DNA from: Caryophanales bacterium UBA4100
Lineage (GTDB): Bacteria; Bacillota; Bacilli; Paenibacillales; UBA4045
NCBI GenBank assembly: GCA_002383285.1
Contig: DFXU01000052.1
Coordinates: 1 to 14,681 of the forward strand
Reading direction: 5' to 3'
DNA length: 14,681 nt
The notes beneath the pieces were generated by a model. It searched no databases and was not told the DNA's origin. It saw nothing but the letters and a program-made list of their open reading frames with translations. Shown one piece after another: positions 1-7,672 of the stretch (the first letter of the stretch is position 1; the number at the start of each line of letters is the position of its first letter). The translations under genes were made by a program, and so were the position numbers.

Positions 1-89
1 CCGTTGAATATCCTCAACAAATTGACACATGATTCGAATTCCAGCTATGTCTTCAATACCGACTTCAATTTGTTGAGGATATTCAACGG
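1..89. repeat. 24-bp perfect inverted repeat with 41-bp spacer inside relQ
   Basis: Bases 1-24 (CCGTTGAATATCC...) are the exact reverse complement of 66-89 (...GGATATTCAACGG). The spacer is 25-65. The left arm starts at the first base of the window, so the repeat may extend further left. The right arm encodes QFVEDIQR of the alarmone synthetase. Read on the minus strand, 63 to 1 encodes VGIEDIAGIRIMC followed by QFVEDIQR, the normal family sequence, so the spacer is inverted relative to the gene it belongs to. Flipping only 25-65 restores one open frame from base 3 (VEYPQQIEVGIEDIAGIRIMC, then the right arm). The repeat and the translations are seen directly; whether this is a biological inversion or a sequencing/assembly fold-back is open. 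Confidence 0.95.
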
Positions 90-626
90 ATATCTAGTAT
101 CATTCGTGCTCGAAAGGATATGGTCATCGTCTATGAGAAGGACTATGTGACCAATAAGAAGGAGAGCGGGTATCGGAGCTACCATATGATTATTGAGTAT
201 CCTGTACAAACAGCACTCGGTGTGAAGCCTGTGTTAGCTGAGGTACAGATTCGCACCCTAGCCATGAATTTCTGGGCAACGATCGAGCATTCACTTAATT
301 ATAAATTTAAAGAAAGCCTGCCTGAACTCATTCGAGTTCGATTGCAGAAGGCAGCAGAGGCGGCATTCCAATTAGATGAAGAAATGTCAAGCATCCATGA
401 AGAGATCGTAGCTGCGCAGAAGCTATTTGAGGATAGCTCTAACTTAGTAAGTAAGGTTCTTACTGATATTCAAGAGCTCTACTTCTATCATCGTGTTAGA
501 GAAGCGGCCCAATTCCAATTGAACTTTAATGAATTATGGGAGAAGGAAGATATCCTAGGTCTGAAGGTATTGTCACTTCAAATTATAGATGCGATTAATC
601 GCGCAAAAGCCGGCAGATCAGATTAA
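66..626 (+). pseudogene. relQ: RelQ/YjbM-type small alarmone (p)ppGpp synthetase, 5' part missing or inverted
   Basis: Small alarmone synthetases transfer pyrophosphate from ATP to GDP or GTP to make (p)ppGpp in the cytoplasm during stress. From 66 the frame gives QFVEDIQR, then ARKDMVIVYEKDY, ESGYRSYHMIIEYP, EVQIRTLAMNFWATIEHSLNYK and LDEEMSSI, a close match to RelQ (B. subtilis YjbM/SasB) rather than RelP; the Glu of EVQIRT is the expected catalytic residue. No hydrolase, TGS or ACT domain is visible. The Mg-binding Asp of the family's DIAG motif lies in the inverted spacer, on the minus strand. As written, the frame meets a TGA at 30-32 and the first in-frame ATG is 120, which would give a 168-residue protein lacking that Asp and probably inactive. 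The tail runs about 65 residues beyond where YjbM usually ends. The stop lies 18 nt before the DUF309 gene. The gene is very likely intact in the true genome or in the other orientation. Confidence 0.9.
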
Positions 627-644
627 TTAATGAGAGGAACCAAG

Positions 645-1052
645 ATGAACTACGATCCGCTATATATCCAATTTTTATATCACTTTAACATGGATAGAGA
701 TTACTTTGAATGCCACGAGGTGATGGAAGAGCTTTGGATGGAGGAAAACCGTAGTCCACTCTATCAGGGGCTGCTGCAGGTAGCAGTTGGTCTTTACCAT
801 GCCCGTAATAACAATACGAGTGGCGCAATTAAATTGTTATCTCAGGCTATGAGTAAGTTGGAGGTATATCCTAATCATAAGCTAGGTATAGATATGGATC
901 GACTACTTCAGGAAAGTCGCCAGTATGTAAGAGAATTACAAATGCATAACCAAGAGGGTCCTCCTTATGAATTCTATGATCTTAATATTGTTATACTAGA
1001 TGATCTCTTAGCTACGGATGTCAATGCTTATAAGGTGGACACACATGATTGA
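645..1052 (+). CDS. DUF309 family protein
   Basis: A 135-residue protein with the DUF309 signature: FECHEVMEELW at residues 21-31 and QGLLQVAVGLYHARN at about 41-55, followed by helical sequence. The family is a small all-helical protein of unproven function found widely in Bacillales and cyanobacteria; the clustered His/Glu residues look like a possible metal or active site, but that is inference. I choose ATG 645 because GAGAGG at 633-638 sits 6 nt upstream; the ATG at 630 lies ahead of that site. It follows relQ by 18 nt and overlaps the ABC ATPase start by 8 nt (ATGATTGA), so it is probably translated coupled to the exporter. No signal peptide or membrane segment is seen. Confidence 0.88.
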   Translation: MNYDPLYIQFLYHFNMDRDYFECHEVMEELWMEENRSPLYQGLLQVAVGLYHARNNNTSGAIKLLSQAMSKLEVYPNHKLGIDMDRLLQESRQYVRELQMHNQEGPPYEFYDLNIVILDDLLATDVNAYKVDTHD

Positions 1053-2025
1053 TGTTGAACATTTAAGCAAGCATTATAAAGTCCACGTTAGGCAGCCGGG
1101 GTTATTAAATTCATTCAAGAGTCTTATACACCGTGAATTCACTATTGTAAAGGCGGTTGATGATATCTCCTTCATGATACCTGAAGGGCAGATTGTAGGT
1201 TTCTTAGGTCCGAACGGTGCTGGCAAGACAACCACAATGAAGGTGTTAACGGGTCTGCTACACCCGTCCTCAGGCAAGGTAATTGTAGGTGGTCATGTAC
1301 CTTCAGAGCATGAGCAATCATTCAAGCGTAAAATTAGCTTAGTCATGGGTCAGAAGGGGCAGCTCATGTGGGATGTTCCGGCGGCAGAAACCTTCCTCGT
1401 CAATAAAGTCATCTATGATATTCCGGATAAGGTGTATAAGGAGCATCTTGATAACCTGGCTGATCTTCTTCAGCTCCATGAATTAATGATTAAGCCTGTT
1501 AGACAGCTGTCCCTTGGCGAACGAATGAAGTGTGAGCTGGCAGCTTCGCGATTACATAAGCCGAGTATTGTGTTCTTAGATGAGCCCACAATCGGATTAG
1601 ATGTGAATATGCAGGAAACGGTGCGACACTTTATTGGTGAATACAATCGTCAATACAAAGCGACAATATTACTGACAAGCCACTATATGGCCGATGTAAC
1701 CGCGTTATGTGACCGAGTTATGGTAATCAATCGTGGGAAGCTGCTATACGATGGCGGAATCAATCAGCTCATAGATAAGCATGCTCCATTCAAGAGGATC
1801 AATCTGATATTCTCAGAGCCGGTTACTGAACAGCAGCTACTGATAGCAATAGGAGAACAAGGGAAGCTCACTTTATTCGACCAGTGGAGGGCTGAGCTTG
1901 AGGTTGGGCGAGGTGAGGTTTCCAATCTGTCAGCGAGGCTATTAAGTGAATTCCCGATCCTAGATTTAACGATTGAGGATCCATCCATGGAGTCTGTTAT
2001 TAGTCGCGCATTTGAGGCGGTATAG
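1045..2025 (+). CDS. ABC-2 type exporter, ATP-binding protein (COG4586-like)
   Basis: Cytoplasmic ATPase of a three-gene exporter. In this 326-residue protein I see Walker A GPNGAGKT (55-62), the Q-loop Gln at 103, signature LSLGE (155-159), Walker B IVFLDEP (175-181, catalytic E180) and the switch His in TSH (211-213). An insertion of about 15-20 residues before the first core strand (LLNSFKSLIHREFTIVKAV) and a C-terminal accessory segment of about 90 residues fit the COG4586 type that pairs with COG4587 and COG3694 permeases. ATG 1045 is chosen because AAGGTGG lies at 1032-1038 and homology begins at MIDVEHLSKHY; an upstream ATG at 1018 lacks a ribosome site. The substrate cannot be read from the sequence; a related set in Synechocystis has been linked to viologen efflux, from memory and only a loose hint. 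Confidence 0.93.
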   Translation: MIDVEHLSKHYKVHVRQPGLLNSFKSLIHREFTIVKAVDDISFMIPEGQIVGFLGPNGAGKTTTMKVLTGLLHPSSGKVIVGGHVPSEHEQSFKRKISLVMGQKGQLMWDVPAAETFLVNKVIYDIPDKVYKEHLDNLADLLQLHELMIKPVRQLSLGERMKCELAASRLHKPSIVFLDEPTIGLDVNMQETVRHFIGEYNRQYKATILLTSHYMADVTALCDRVMVINRGKLLYDGGINQLIDKHAPFKRINLIFSEPVTEQQLLIAIGEQGKLTLFDQWRAELEVGRGEVSNLSARLLSEFPILDLTIEDPSMESVISRAFEAV

Positions 2026-2057
2026 GGTTTTAGCAACTATCGAGTGGTGGTGTTATA

Positions 2058-2864
2058 TTGATCGGTTTAATTAGAAAATATAATGTCCTTCTTCGCATGG
2101 AATGGGCGATCATGATAGCGTATCGTAGCGAAAGTGTTATCTGGATGCTCGGAGCTTTCATCCAACCACTTGTAAGCCTCGCTGTCTGGTTATCAATTAA
2201 TGATAGCGGTTATTCAACGGGCTATACGGCGAGAGAATACATGCTGTACTTCATAGGAGTACTTGTTGTAGAACGATTAACTCGCTCTTGGGATGTATGG
2301 GAGATAGATCGGGATATTCGAGAGGGTACGATGAGTGCGAAGATGCTCCGTCCCTTCCACCCCGCCCATTGGAGCTTAGCTGCCAACCTTGTATATAAGC
2401 TATTCTTCATGATGATACTCATACCAGCATGGATCGTGCTTGCTATGATCTTTCCTGGACTCCGGTTGCCTATTGATCTGCTTGGTGTACTCCTAGTGAT
2501 CATTTCTTTATTCCTCTCATCGGTCATCCGATTCTTGATTGGCTATGAATTCGGGATGATTGCCTTCTGGTCCAACAAAGCAACCTCGATCTATATGCTG
2601 TATGAAGGGATTCATCTATTCATGGCAGGCCGGATTGCTCCGCTTTCACTATTCCCTAATGTAATTGCAGAGCTAGCACAATGGTTACCTTTTTACCCTA
2701 CGGTAGGATTTCCTGTAGAGCTGATGATGGGCAAATTTAATGATAGACCCGATTTGATCTGGTTTAACATATTACTCCAAGTGGGCTGGATGTTGGTGTT
2801 TCTTATTATTTTCCGATTCATGTGGCGTTCTGGTGTTAAACAATATGGGGCAGTTGGCGGATAA
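2058..2864 (+). CDS. ABC-2 family exporter permease (COG4587-like)
   Basis: A 268-residue integral membrane protein with about six hydrophobic spans, at roughly residues 27-48, 60-76, 110-132, 138-160, 180-205 and 238-256. The cytoplasmic segment WEIDRDIREGTMSAKMLRPFHP after the second span matches the conserved coupling loop of this permease type (REG/D..LLRP). The start is TTG 2058: homologs begin with a short basic RKYNVLLRMEW-like leader, and the next in-frame ATG (2097) would remove it; the ribosome site is weak (GTGGTGG around 2044-2050). It lies 32 nt after the ATPase stop and 33 nt before the second permease, so the three probably form one complex. The substrate is unknown. Confidence 0.9.
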   Translation: MIGLIRKYNVLLRMEWAIMIAYRSESVIWMLGAFIQPLVSLAVWLSINDSGYSTGYTAREYMLYFIGVLVVERLTRSWDVWEIDRDIREGTMSAKMLRPFHPAHWSLAANLVYKLFFMMILIPAWIVLAMIFPGLRLPIDLLGVLLVIISLFLSSVIRFLIGYEFGMIAFWSNKATSIYMLYEGIHLFMAGRIAPLSLFPNVIAELAQWLPFYPTVGFPVELMMGKFNDRPDLIWFNILLQVGWMLVFLIIFRFMWRSGVKQYGAVGG

Positions 2865-2897
2865 GTGAGAGTGACTAGGATGGAGTGAATTTGCAGA

Positions 2898-3695
2898 GTG
2901 AAGCATGTTGACAAATATATACGTGTGTTCCGTGAGTTTTTCCGAGCATGCTTAGTTGAAGAATTTGAATATCGTGCTAATTTTGTGGCGAATGTCCTCA
3001 CTGCTTTGTTCGGCCTAGCCTTGTCATTATTAACGGTTCAGCTGTTCTTCTACCGTGCGGATGATATTGGCGGATGGGGGTACTATGAGGTGCTCGCGCT
3101 GCTTGGTATCTTCAATGCAATGCAAGGTTTGATCCAATTTTTTCTGCAGCCGAACATGACCCGATTAGTAAGTCATATTCGAATGGGTACCTTGGATTTT
3201 ATTCTGATTAAACCGGTGGACAGTCAGTTTTTCATTAGCTTCCGACATCTCGTATTCTGGCGTTTAGCGGATGTGGCTATCGGGTTGGGATTGGTCGGTT
3301 TCTCACTCTGGAGGATGGGTGTTGTCCCTGAGGTTATGGATATCCTGATGTTCGTAATCGTATTCACAGCTGGGTTAGTCATTGTCTATTCGTTGTGGAT
3401 GGGAATGATGATATTCTCATTCTGGGCAGTGAAGGTAGATAATTTATCTTACTTGTTCTCATCCTTCTTCGAAACTGCCCGATTTCCGGTATCTGTGTAT
3501 AAAGGTTTCTTCCGATTTGCGCTCATGTACATATTCCCAATTGCCTTAATTACGACGTACCCTGCAGCGTCGATTGTCGGTCGATTAGGCTGGAGAGAAG
3601 CGCTATTGTCAGTTGGACTAGCGCTATTGTTCCTGTGGCTGTCGCGCAGGCTATGGCGATATGCTCTTCGAAATTATACGAGTGCGAGCAGTTAA
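2898..3695 (+). CDS. ABC-2 family exporter permease (COG3694-like)
   Basis: A 265-residue membrane protein, the second permease of the exporter. It has a cytoplasmic N-terminus with EEFEYRANF, then about six hydrophobic segments, and the conserved motif GTLDFILIKPVDSQFFIS near residues 97-114, which matches the coupling-loop motif of the COG3694 family. The protein ends with WRYALRNYTSASS, which resembles the usual family C-terminus (ALRRYSSAS). The start is GTG 2898; AGGATGGAG lies about 10-20 nt upstream and no in-frame ATG gives a better fit. Its last 45 nt overlap the 3' end of the convergent acyltransferase gene. No terminator is visible at the junction. Confidence 0.9.
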   Translation: MKHVDKYIRVFREFFRACLVEEFEYRANFVANVLTALFGLALSLLTVQLFFYRADDIGGWGYYEVLALLGIFNAMQGLIQFFLQPNMTRLVSHIRMGTLDFILIKPVDSQFFISFRHLVFWRLADVAIGLGLVGFSLWRMGVVPEVMDILMFVIVFTAGLVIVYSLWMGMMIFSFWAVKVDNLSYLFSSFFETARFPVSVYKGFFRFALMYIFPIALITTYPAASIVGRLGWREALLSVGLALLFLWLSRRLWRYALRNYTSASS

Positions 3696-4805
3696 TTCCT
3701 TATAGGGAAGAGCTCTAGGTACGACCCCGAAGAGAACCCAGGAGTATGGTATAATGCGCTCAACCAGATAGGCTGCTAGCCAGGATAGTAGGAATACTAG
3801 GATAAATCCTCCGATAATATAGGAGTGATAGGCCATAGGGTTACCACTGATATCTATCATTCGGTAGAACTGCTGGAACAATGGATGAATGAGGTAGATT
3901 CCGAATGATAGAGCCCCTATGCTGATCATCGTATTATGAAGTCGGATCATAGCGCTGCGAATAATAACAGACCCCAGGCATAATAACAATAAGGCAGAGA
4001 GTAAACAATATAAGACGAATACAAGCTCATAGACCTTAACATGCGTGGAGAATTGGCCAGTACTGAGCGTATATCGGAGGAAGACGTGTGCCCCTGCCAA
4101 TAATAACCAGCTCCCTAGAAGGGCAGAGATAAGCTTGGTTGAATGCCGGCCATCCGCAAATCTCCTGCTCCAAGCTTCCCAGTGAATAGCTACATAGGCT
4201 CCGATTAGAAAATAGACCATATAATTCAAGCTGACAATTGACCGTTTAGGGAACAGCTCGAGGTATCCGTTCATATATACGAATATCCAATGGAACACAA
4301 AGGCAATTGGTACTGCATATGCAGTCAACCAACGTTGTCTAAAGAACATCCAGACGAGCGGAAAGAGCATGTAGAATTGAACGATGATATACATGTAATA
4401 CAGATGGTACATCGTTCCGCCTTTGATAAAGAAGGCGTGCATAAACTTCTCGATGATTAATGGCAAATGATTGAAATCATAATACCACCATTGAATGAAT
4501 GTAAAGTAGAATACTGAGAATACAAGGTAGGGGACTACAATATAGAGCATTCTCTTTCGATAAAACTGCCAGACAGCATTAAAGGATATAGGTTTATCCA
4601 TATAATTATAGATTAATACAAACCCGCTAAGGAAGATGAAGACGGGTACAGCAAAGGATGATAGAGTGTTAAATAGCTGGTAGCCAAAATAGGATGCTGT
4701 GGATCGATCTAGCTCGGATAGTGGTTTGGCAGTTGCATGAATGAGTAACACCGCAAGAATAGCGATGCTTCGTACTGTATATAGTTGGTTTATTCGCGGT
4801 TTCAT
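3651..4805 (-). CDS. Acyltransferase 3 family membrane protein (WecH-like O-acyltransferase)
   Basis: A 384-residue multi-span membrane protein with about ten hydrophobic segments. The N-terminal LYTVRSIAILAVLLIHA carries the Arg and His conserved in acyltransferase-3 enzymes, and FAVPVFIFLSGFVL is the next conserved block. These enzymes move acetyl or other acyl groups onto sugars of the cell surface; the COG3274 surface-polysaccharide type is the closest fit, but the acceptor cannot be told. The start ATG at 4805 overlaps the stop of the thioredoxin-like gene (ATGA at 4805-4802), so translation is coupled. The last 15 residues or so (TARTRIISKSISP) lie antisense to the conserved tail of the convergent permease, an odd 45-nt overlap, so this tail may be an unconserved extension. 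Confidence 0.88.
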   Translation of the reverse strand: MKPRINQLYTVRSIAILAVLLIHATAKPLSELDRSTASYFGYQLFNTLSSFAVPVFIFLSGFVLIYNYMDKPISFNAVWQFYRKRMLYIVVPYLVFSVFYFTFIQWWYYDFNHLPLIIEKFMHAFFIKGGTMYHLYYMYIIVQFYMLFPLVWMFFRQRWLTAYAVPIAFVFHWIFVYMNGYLELFPKRSIVSLNYMVYFLIGAYVAIHWEAWSRRFADGRHSTKLISALLGSWLLLAGAHVFLRYTLSTGQFSTHVKVYELVFVLYCLLSALLLLCLGSVIIRSAMIRLHNTMISIGALSFGIYLIHPLFQQFYRMIDISGNPMAYHSYIIGGFILVFLLSWLAAYLVERIIPYSWVLFGVVPRALPYKELTARTRIISKSISP

Positions 4806-5299
4806 TGGGCGCTATACTTCTTGAAGAATTGTTCGAATACAGCCTTTGTATGACCACCATCACCTGTATCGATCTCCATACCACCGACTATTCGCTCAGC
4901 TTCAACGCCATCCTGGAAGTAGACCAGCGTAGGCGTATATTGAATGCCGTAATCTCTCCAGCCCTCGTTAAATTGAAGTAAATTATACTTAGGCAAATCA
5001 ACATCCAATTGATCTGCAATGGGGTTTAGCAATGGGGTTGTCGCCACACAGTGCGGGCAATCCGGACTGAAGAAATAGACAAAGCCACTTTCTTTATTCG
5101 CGACCATAGATTTCAATTGATCAGGTAAAATGATATTCTGATAGTTAGGATCGTCTAGCTGCTTGCGGGTTGAAGACGTTAGCTCGGATTCTCTAAGACC
5201 ATAGGGGTTGTCCGATGAGCCGTTCTCATAATAATTCAGGGCATATAAGCCAGCGAACAATGCTACAATAATGGATAAATATATAATTAGCTTTTTCAT
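4802..5299 (-). CDS. Membrane-anchored thioredoxin-like protein
   Basis: A 165-residue protein. Residues 1-21 (MKKLIIYLSIIVALFAGLYAL) form an uncleaved-looking signal anchor with no lipobox Cys. The thioredoxin fold follows: FVYFFSPDCPHC with the active-site pair C81 and C84 (CPHC), and the expected cis-Pro at P122 in YTPTLVYF. CPHC is typical of extracytoplasmic disulfide oxidoreductases (DsbA-like, BdbA-like) more than of thioredoxin itself (CGPC), so it probably works outside the membrane on thiol/disulfide chemistry. The start is ATG 5299 with AGGAGG 5 nt upstream (5310-5305 on the minus strand); the ATG at 5332 has no such site. It is the first gene of a two-gene unit with the acyltransferase. 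Its partner is unknown. Confidence 0.88.
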   Translation of the reverse strand: MKKLIIYLSIIVALFAGLYALNYYENGSSDNPYGLRESELTSSTRKQLDDPNYQNIILPDQLKSMVANKESGFVYFFSPDCPHCVATTPLLNPIADQLDVDLPKYNLLQFNEGWRDYGIQYTPTLVYFQDGVEAERIVGGMEIDTGDGGHTKAVFEQFFKKYSAQ

Positions 5300-5337
5300 T
5301 ATTACCTCCTGAAGTTTTCTTATGTCTAACAAAAGAT

Positions 5338-5366
5338 ATTATAATACATTTTGCCGATGCTGTAAG
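5338..5366 (-). promoter_or_regulatory. SigmaA-like promoter for thioredoxin-acyltransferase unit
   Basis: On the minus strand, CTTACA (5366-5361, 4/6 match to TTGACA) is followed by a 17-bp spacer and TATAAT (5343-5338, perfect -10). The thioredoxin start lies 38 nt downstream of the -10. Its -35 lies inside the spacer of the plus-strand promoter. Confidence 0.65.
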
Positions 5367-5379
5367 GATTAAATATAAA
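5351..5379 (+). promoter_or_regulatory. SigmaA-like promoter for the rsmF-rsuA-HAD run
   Basis: TTGCCG (5351-5356, 4/6) is followed by a 17-bp spacer and TATAAA (5374-5379, 5/6). It gives a leader of about 40 nt before ATG 5429. It interleaves with the minus-strand promoter at 5338-5366: each -35 sits in the other's spacer. Confidence 0.6.
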
Positions 5380-5428
5380 ATACAAAAGATAGTCACTATA
5401 TTGCCATGAATTGAGGATTACTCTACGT

Positions 5429-6934
5429 ATGATAAAAAAGCTGCCAGAAGCGTTCTTGAATCGAATGAAACAATTATTAGGAACGGGTTATGACGCCTTC
5501 CTTGCCTCATATGATGCTAACCGAATTTATGGGTTGCGTACGAATACATTAAAGATAAGCAGAGATTCGCTTCTTGAACGAAGCCCCTTCCATCTGAGTC
5601 CGATACCGTGGGTAGAAGAGGGGTTCTATTACGATGAATCAGATCGACCGGGCAAGCATCCATACTATCATGCGGGGCTATATTACATGCAGGAGCCGAG
5701 CGCTATGGCTCCCGTGGAGCTATTACATATAGAACCAGGCGATCGTGTATTGGATTTGTGTGCGGCGCCTGGAGGGAAATCAACGCAAATCGCAGCTAAG
5801 CTGCAGCATCAAGGCTTGCTCGTATCTAATGACAACCAGGCAGAGCGCCAGAAGGTCGTTGTGCGGAATTTAGCGATGTTCGGCGTACGTAATGCGATGG
5901 TTACCGTTGCAGAACCAGCCGCGTTAGCCCAATCGTTCCCCCACTACTTCAACAAAATTCTAATTGATGCGCCATGCTCAGGTGAAGGAATGTTCCGCAA
6001 GGATGATTCGATGATCGCAAGCTGGGATACACACTCAGTGACCAAGTGCTCGATCATGCAGAAGGATATATTCGATGCTGCCGTTCATCTTCTCGCACCG
6101 GGTGGCCGAATTGTGTATTCAACGTGTACATTCTCCCCTGAGGAGAATGAAGCGACCATTGCCCGATTCTTAGATGGACATCCAGAATTTCGAGTGGAAG
6201 CGGTCGAACCACAGCATGGATGGGCTTCAGGCAGAGCGGATTGGATCGATGGTGTGCAAGGGTCGACTGAGGGGGGCTTCGACTTCAGCTCTGAGTCTCG
6301 CAAGGCAGTGGAGGGCACTATTCGATTATGGCCACAGCTACTCCAAGGTGAAGGTCACTACATAGCAGTATTGGTCCATCATGGTGATGTATCTGTCAAG
6401 ATTGAAGAGCAGGTAGCTGCTTCTATACCTGCAGCTAGCAAAAAAGTAAAAGCACACAAGCTTTCCCAAGCGTCAATTGGATCTAAGGATACAGATGAGC
6501 TTGGGTTATGGCATGACTTCATGAAGGATAATTTGAAGCAGCCAATAAAAGGGAAATGGATATGCTACGGCAGCAATGTGTTCTGGACGAACTGGGATTT
6601 ACCTGATATGTCACGAATCAATGTAGCCCGTCCAGGCTGGTTTGTCGGGTCAGTGAAGAAGAATCGATTCGAGCCCTCTCATGCTCTTGCTATGGGGTTA
6701 TATAAAGACGATGCGCTTCGTGTATTTGATTTGGCCGTGGAATCAGAGGAAATTGCTCGTTACTTAAGGGGAGAGACATTATTCCTAGCGGAGAGTCAGA
6801 TGATTAAGGCAAGCAGTCAGGCACCTTCTAAGGGATATTGTCTGATCACTGTAGAAGGCTACCCGGTAGGCTGGGGTAAATGGCTGGATGGTATGCTAAA
6901 GAATGAATATCCTGCAGGCTGGAGGGTGACATAG
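5429..6934 (+). CDS. RsmF-like rRNA (cytosine-C5) methyltransferase, RsmB/NOP family
   Basis: A 501-residue SAM-dependent RNA m5C methyltransferase, acting on rRNA by family. I see the SAM motif VLDLCAAPGGKS (about residues 107-118), motif IV DAPCSGEGMF with C183, and motif VI YSTCTFSPEENE with C233, the expected nucleophile. An N-terminal segment (LRTNTLKIS) matches the PUA-like leader of the family. The C-terminal 160 residues include GYCLITVEGYPVGWGKW and a final NEYPAGWR, typical of the RsmF RNA-binding tail in Firmicutes, which separates it from RsmB. ATG 5429 is preferred over TTG 5411 because GAGG (5413-5416) overlaps that TTG region and homology begins at KLPEAFLNRM; the spacing to the ATG is a little long (12 nt). 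The next gene starts 1 nt after the stop. E. coli RsmF modifies C1407 of 16S; the site here is not proven. Confidence 0.92.
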   Translation: MIKKLPEAFLNRMKQLLGTGYDAFLASYDANRIYGLRTNTLKISRDSLLERSPFHLSPIPWVEEGFYYDESDRPGKHPYYHAGLYYMQEPSAMAPVELLHIEPGDRVLDLCAAPGGKSTQIAAKLQHQGLLVSNDNQAERQKVVVRNLAMFGVRNAMVTVAEPAALAQSFPHYFNKILIDAPCSGEGMFRKDDSMIASWDTHSVTKCSIMQKDIFDAAVHLLAPGGRIVYSTCTFSPEENEATIARFLDGHPEFRVEAVEPQHGWASGRADWIDGVQGSTEGGFDFSSESRKAVEGTIRLWPQLLQGEGHYIAVLVHHGDVSVKIEEQVAASIPAASKKVKAHKLSQASIGSKDTDELGLWHDFMKDNLKQPIKGKWICYGSNVFWTNWDLPDMSRINVARPGWFVGSVKKNRFEPSHALAMGLYKDDALRVFDLAVESEEIARYLRGETLFLAESQMIKASSQAPSKGYCLITVEGYPVGWGKWLDGMLKNEYPAGWRVT

Positions 6935-6935
6935 C

Positions 6936-7667
6936 TTGAGTCGACAACGATTGGATAAGGTGCTTGCTCATATGGGGATAGGCACACGAAGTGAATTGAA
7001 GAAGATTGTAAAGCAAGGAAGAATTCAGGTGAATGGACACATCGTCAAGGATGCTGGATTACAGGTATCACCCGAAGCTGACCGCATTGAATGTGATGGG
7101 GTGTCGATTGAGTACAGAGAATTCATTTATCTAATGTTGAATAAACCACAGGGTGTTATATCAGCGACGGAGGATGGTCGTGACCGCACAGTGCTGGACT
7201 TGCTCGATGATTCGTTGCGTGTGTTCGACTTATTCCCCGTAGGCAGATTAGATAAGGACACTGAGGGACTGCTATTACTAACGAATGACGGTCAGCTCGC
7301 TCATAATTTACTATCACCGCGCAAGCATGTACCCAAAACCTATTCAGCTTATGTTGAAGGTGTGGTGGGAGAGGCGGATCGTGTTTATTTTGCCAAGGGC
7401 GTTGAGCTGGATGATGGCTATGTCGCGTTACCTGCACAGTTAATTATCAAAGAAGTGGTGATGAGCTTGCCCCCGATCTCGAGGATTGAATTAACCATAC
7501 ACGAGGGTAAGTTCCATCAGGTTAAGCGGATGTTCCAAGCGGTCGATAAGCAGGTTGTGTATCTGCAACGAATTCAGATGGGCAGCTTGCTGTTAGACCC
7601 ATTACTTGCTCTAGGAGAATATCGGGAATTATCAGAGAATGAATTAAAGGGACTCAAGGGAGAGTGA
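6936..7667 (+). CDS. RsuA/RluB-family rRNA pseudouridine synthase
   Basis: A 243-residue cytoplasmic enzyme that isomerises a uridine in rRNA. An S4 RNA-binding domain spans about residues 1-60 (QRLDKVLAHMGIGTRSELKK, then QGRIQVNG). The catalytic domain has the family motif GRLDKDTEGLLLLTNDG with nucleophile D106, LNKPQGVISA before it, and HEGKFHQVKRMF near the C-terminus. By length and S4 domain it fits RsuA (16S U516) or a B. subtilis YtzG-like enzyme; RluB/RluE are less likely but not excluded. The start is TTG 6936 with GGAGGG at 6921-6926, 9 nt away, inside the end of the methyltransferase gene. So two rRNA-modifying genes are translationally linked. Confidence 0.92.
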   Translation: MSRQRLDKVLAHMGIGTRSELKKIVKQGRIQVNGHIVKDAGLQVSPEADRIECDGVSIEYREFIYLMLNKPQGVISATEDGRDRTVLDLLDDSLRVFDLFPVGRLDKDTEGLLLLTNDGQLAHNLLSPRKHVPKTYSAYVEGVVGEADRVYFAKGVELDDGYVALPAQLIIKEVVMSLPPISRIELTIHEGKFHQVKRMFQAVDKQVVYLQRIQMGSLLLDPLLALGEYRELSENELKGLKGE

Positions 7668-7672
7668 CAAGA

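Noticed and set aside
1074..1277. 67-codon minus-strand ORF inside the ABC ATPase gene
   Set aside because: It is fully antisense to Walker A and its surroundings, shows no ribosome site and has low-complexity composition; a shadow.
3696..3720. TTCCTTATAGGGAA small inverted repeat at the permease/acyltransferase junction as a terminator
   Set aside because: The stem is only about 4 bp and lacks a T-run on either strand.
6174..6365. 63-codon plus-strand ORF inside the rsmF-like gene
   Set aside because: It is out of frame with the methyltransferase and carries no recognisable domain.
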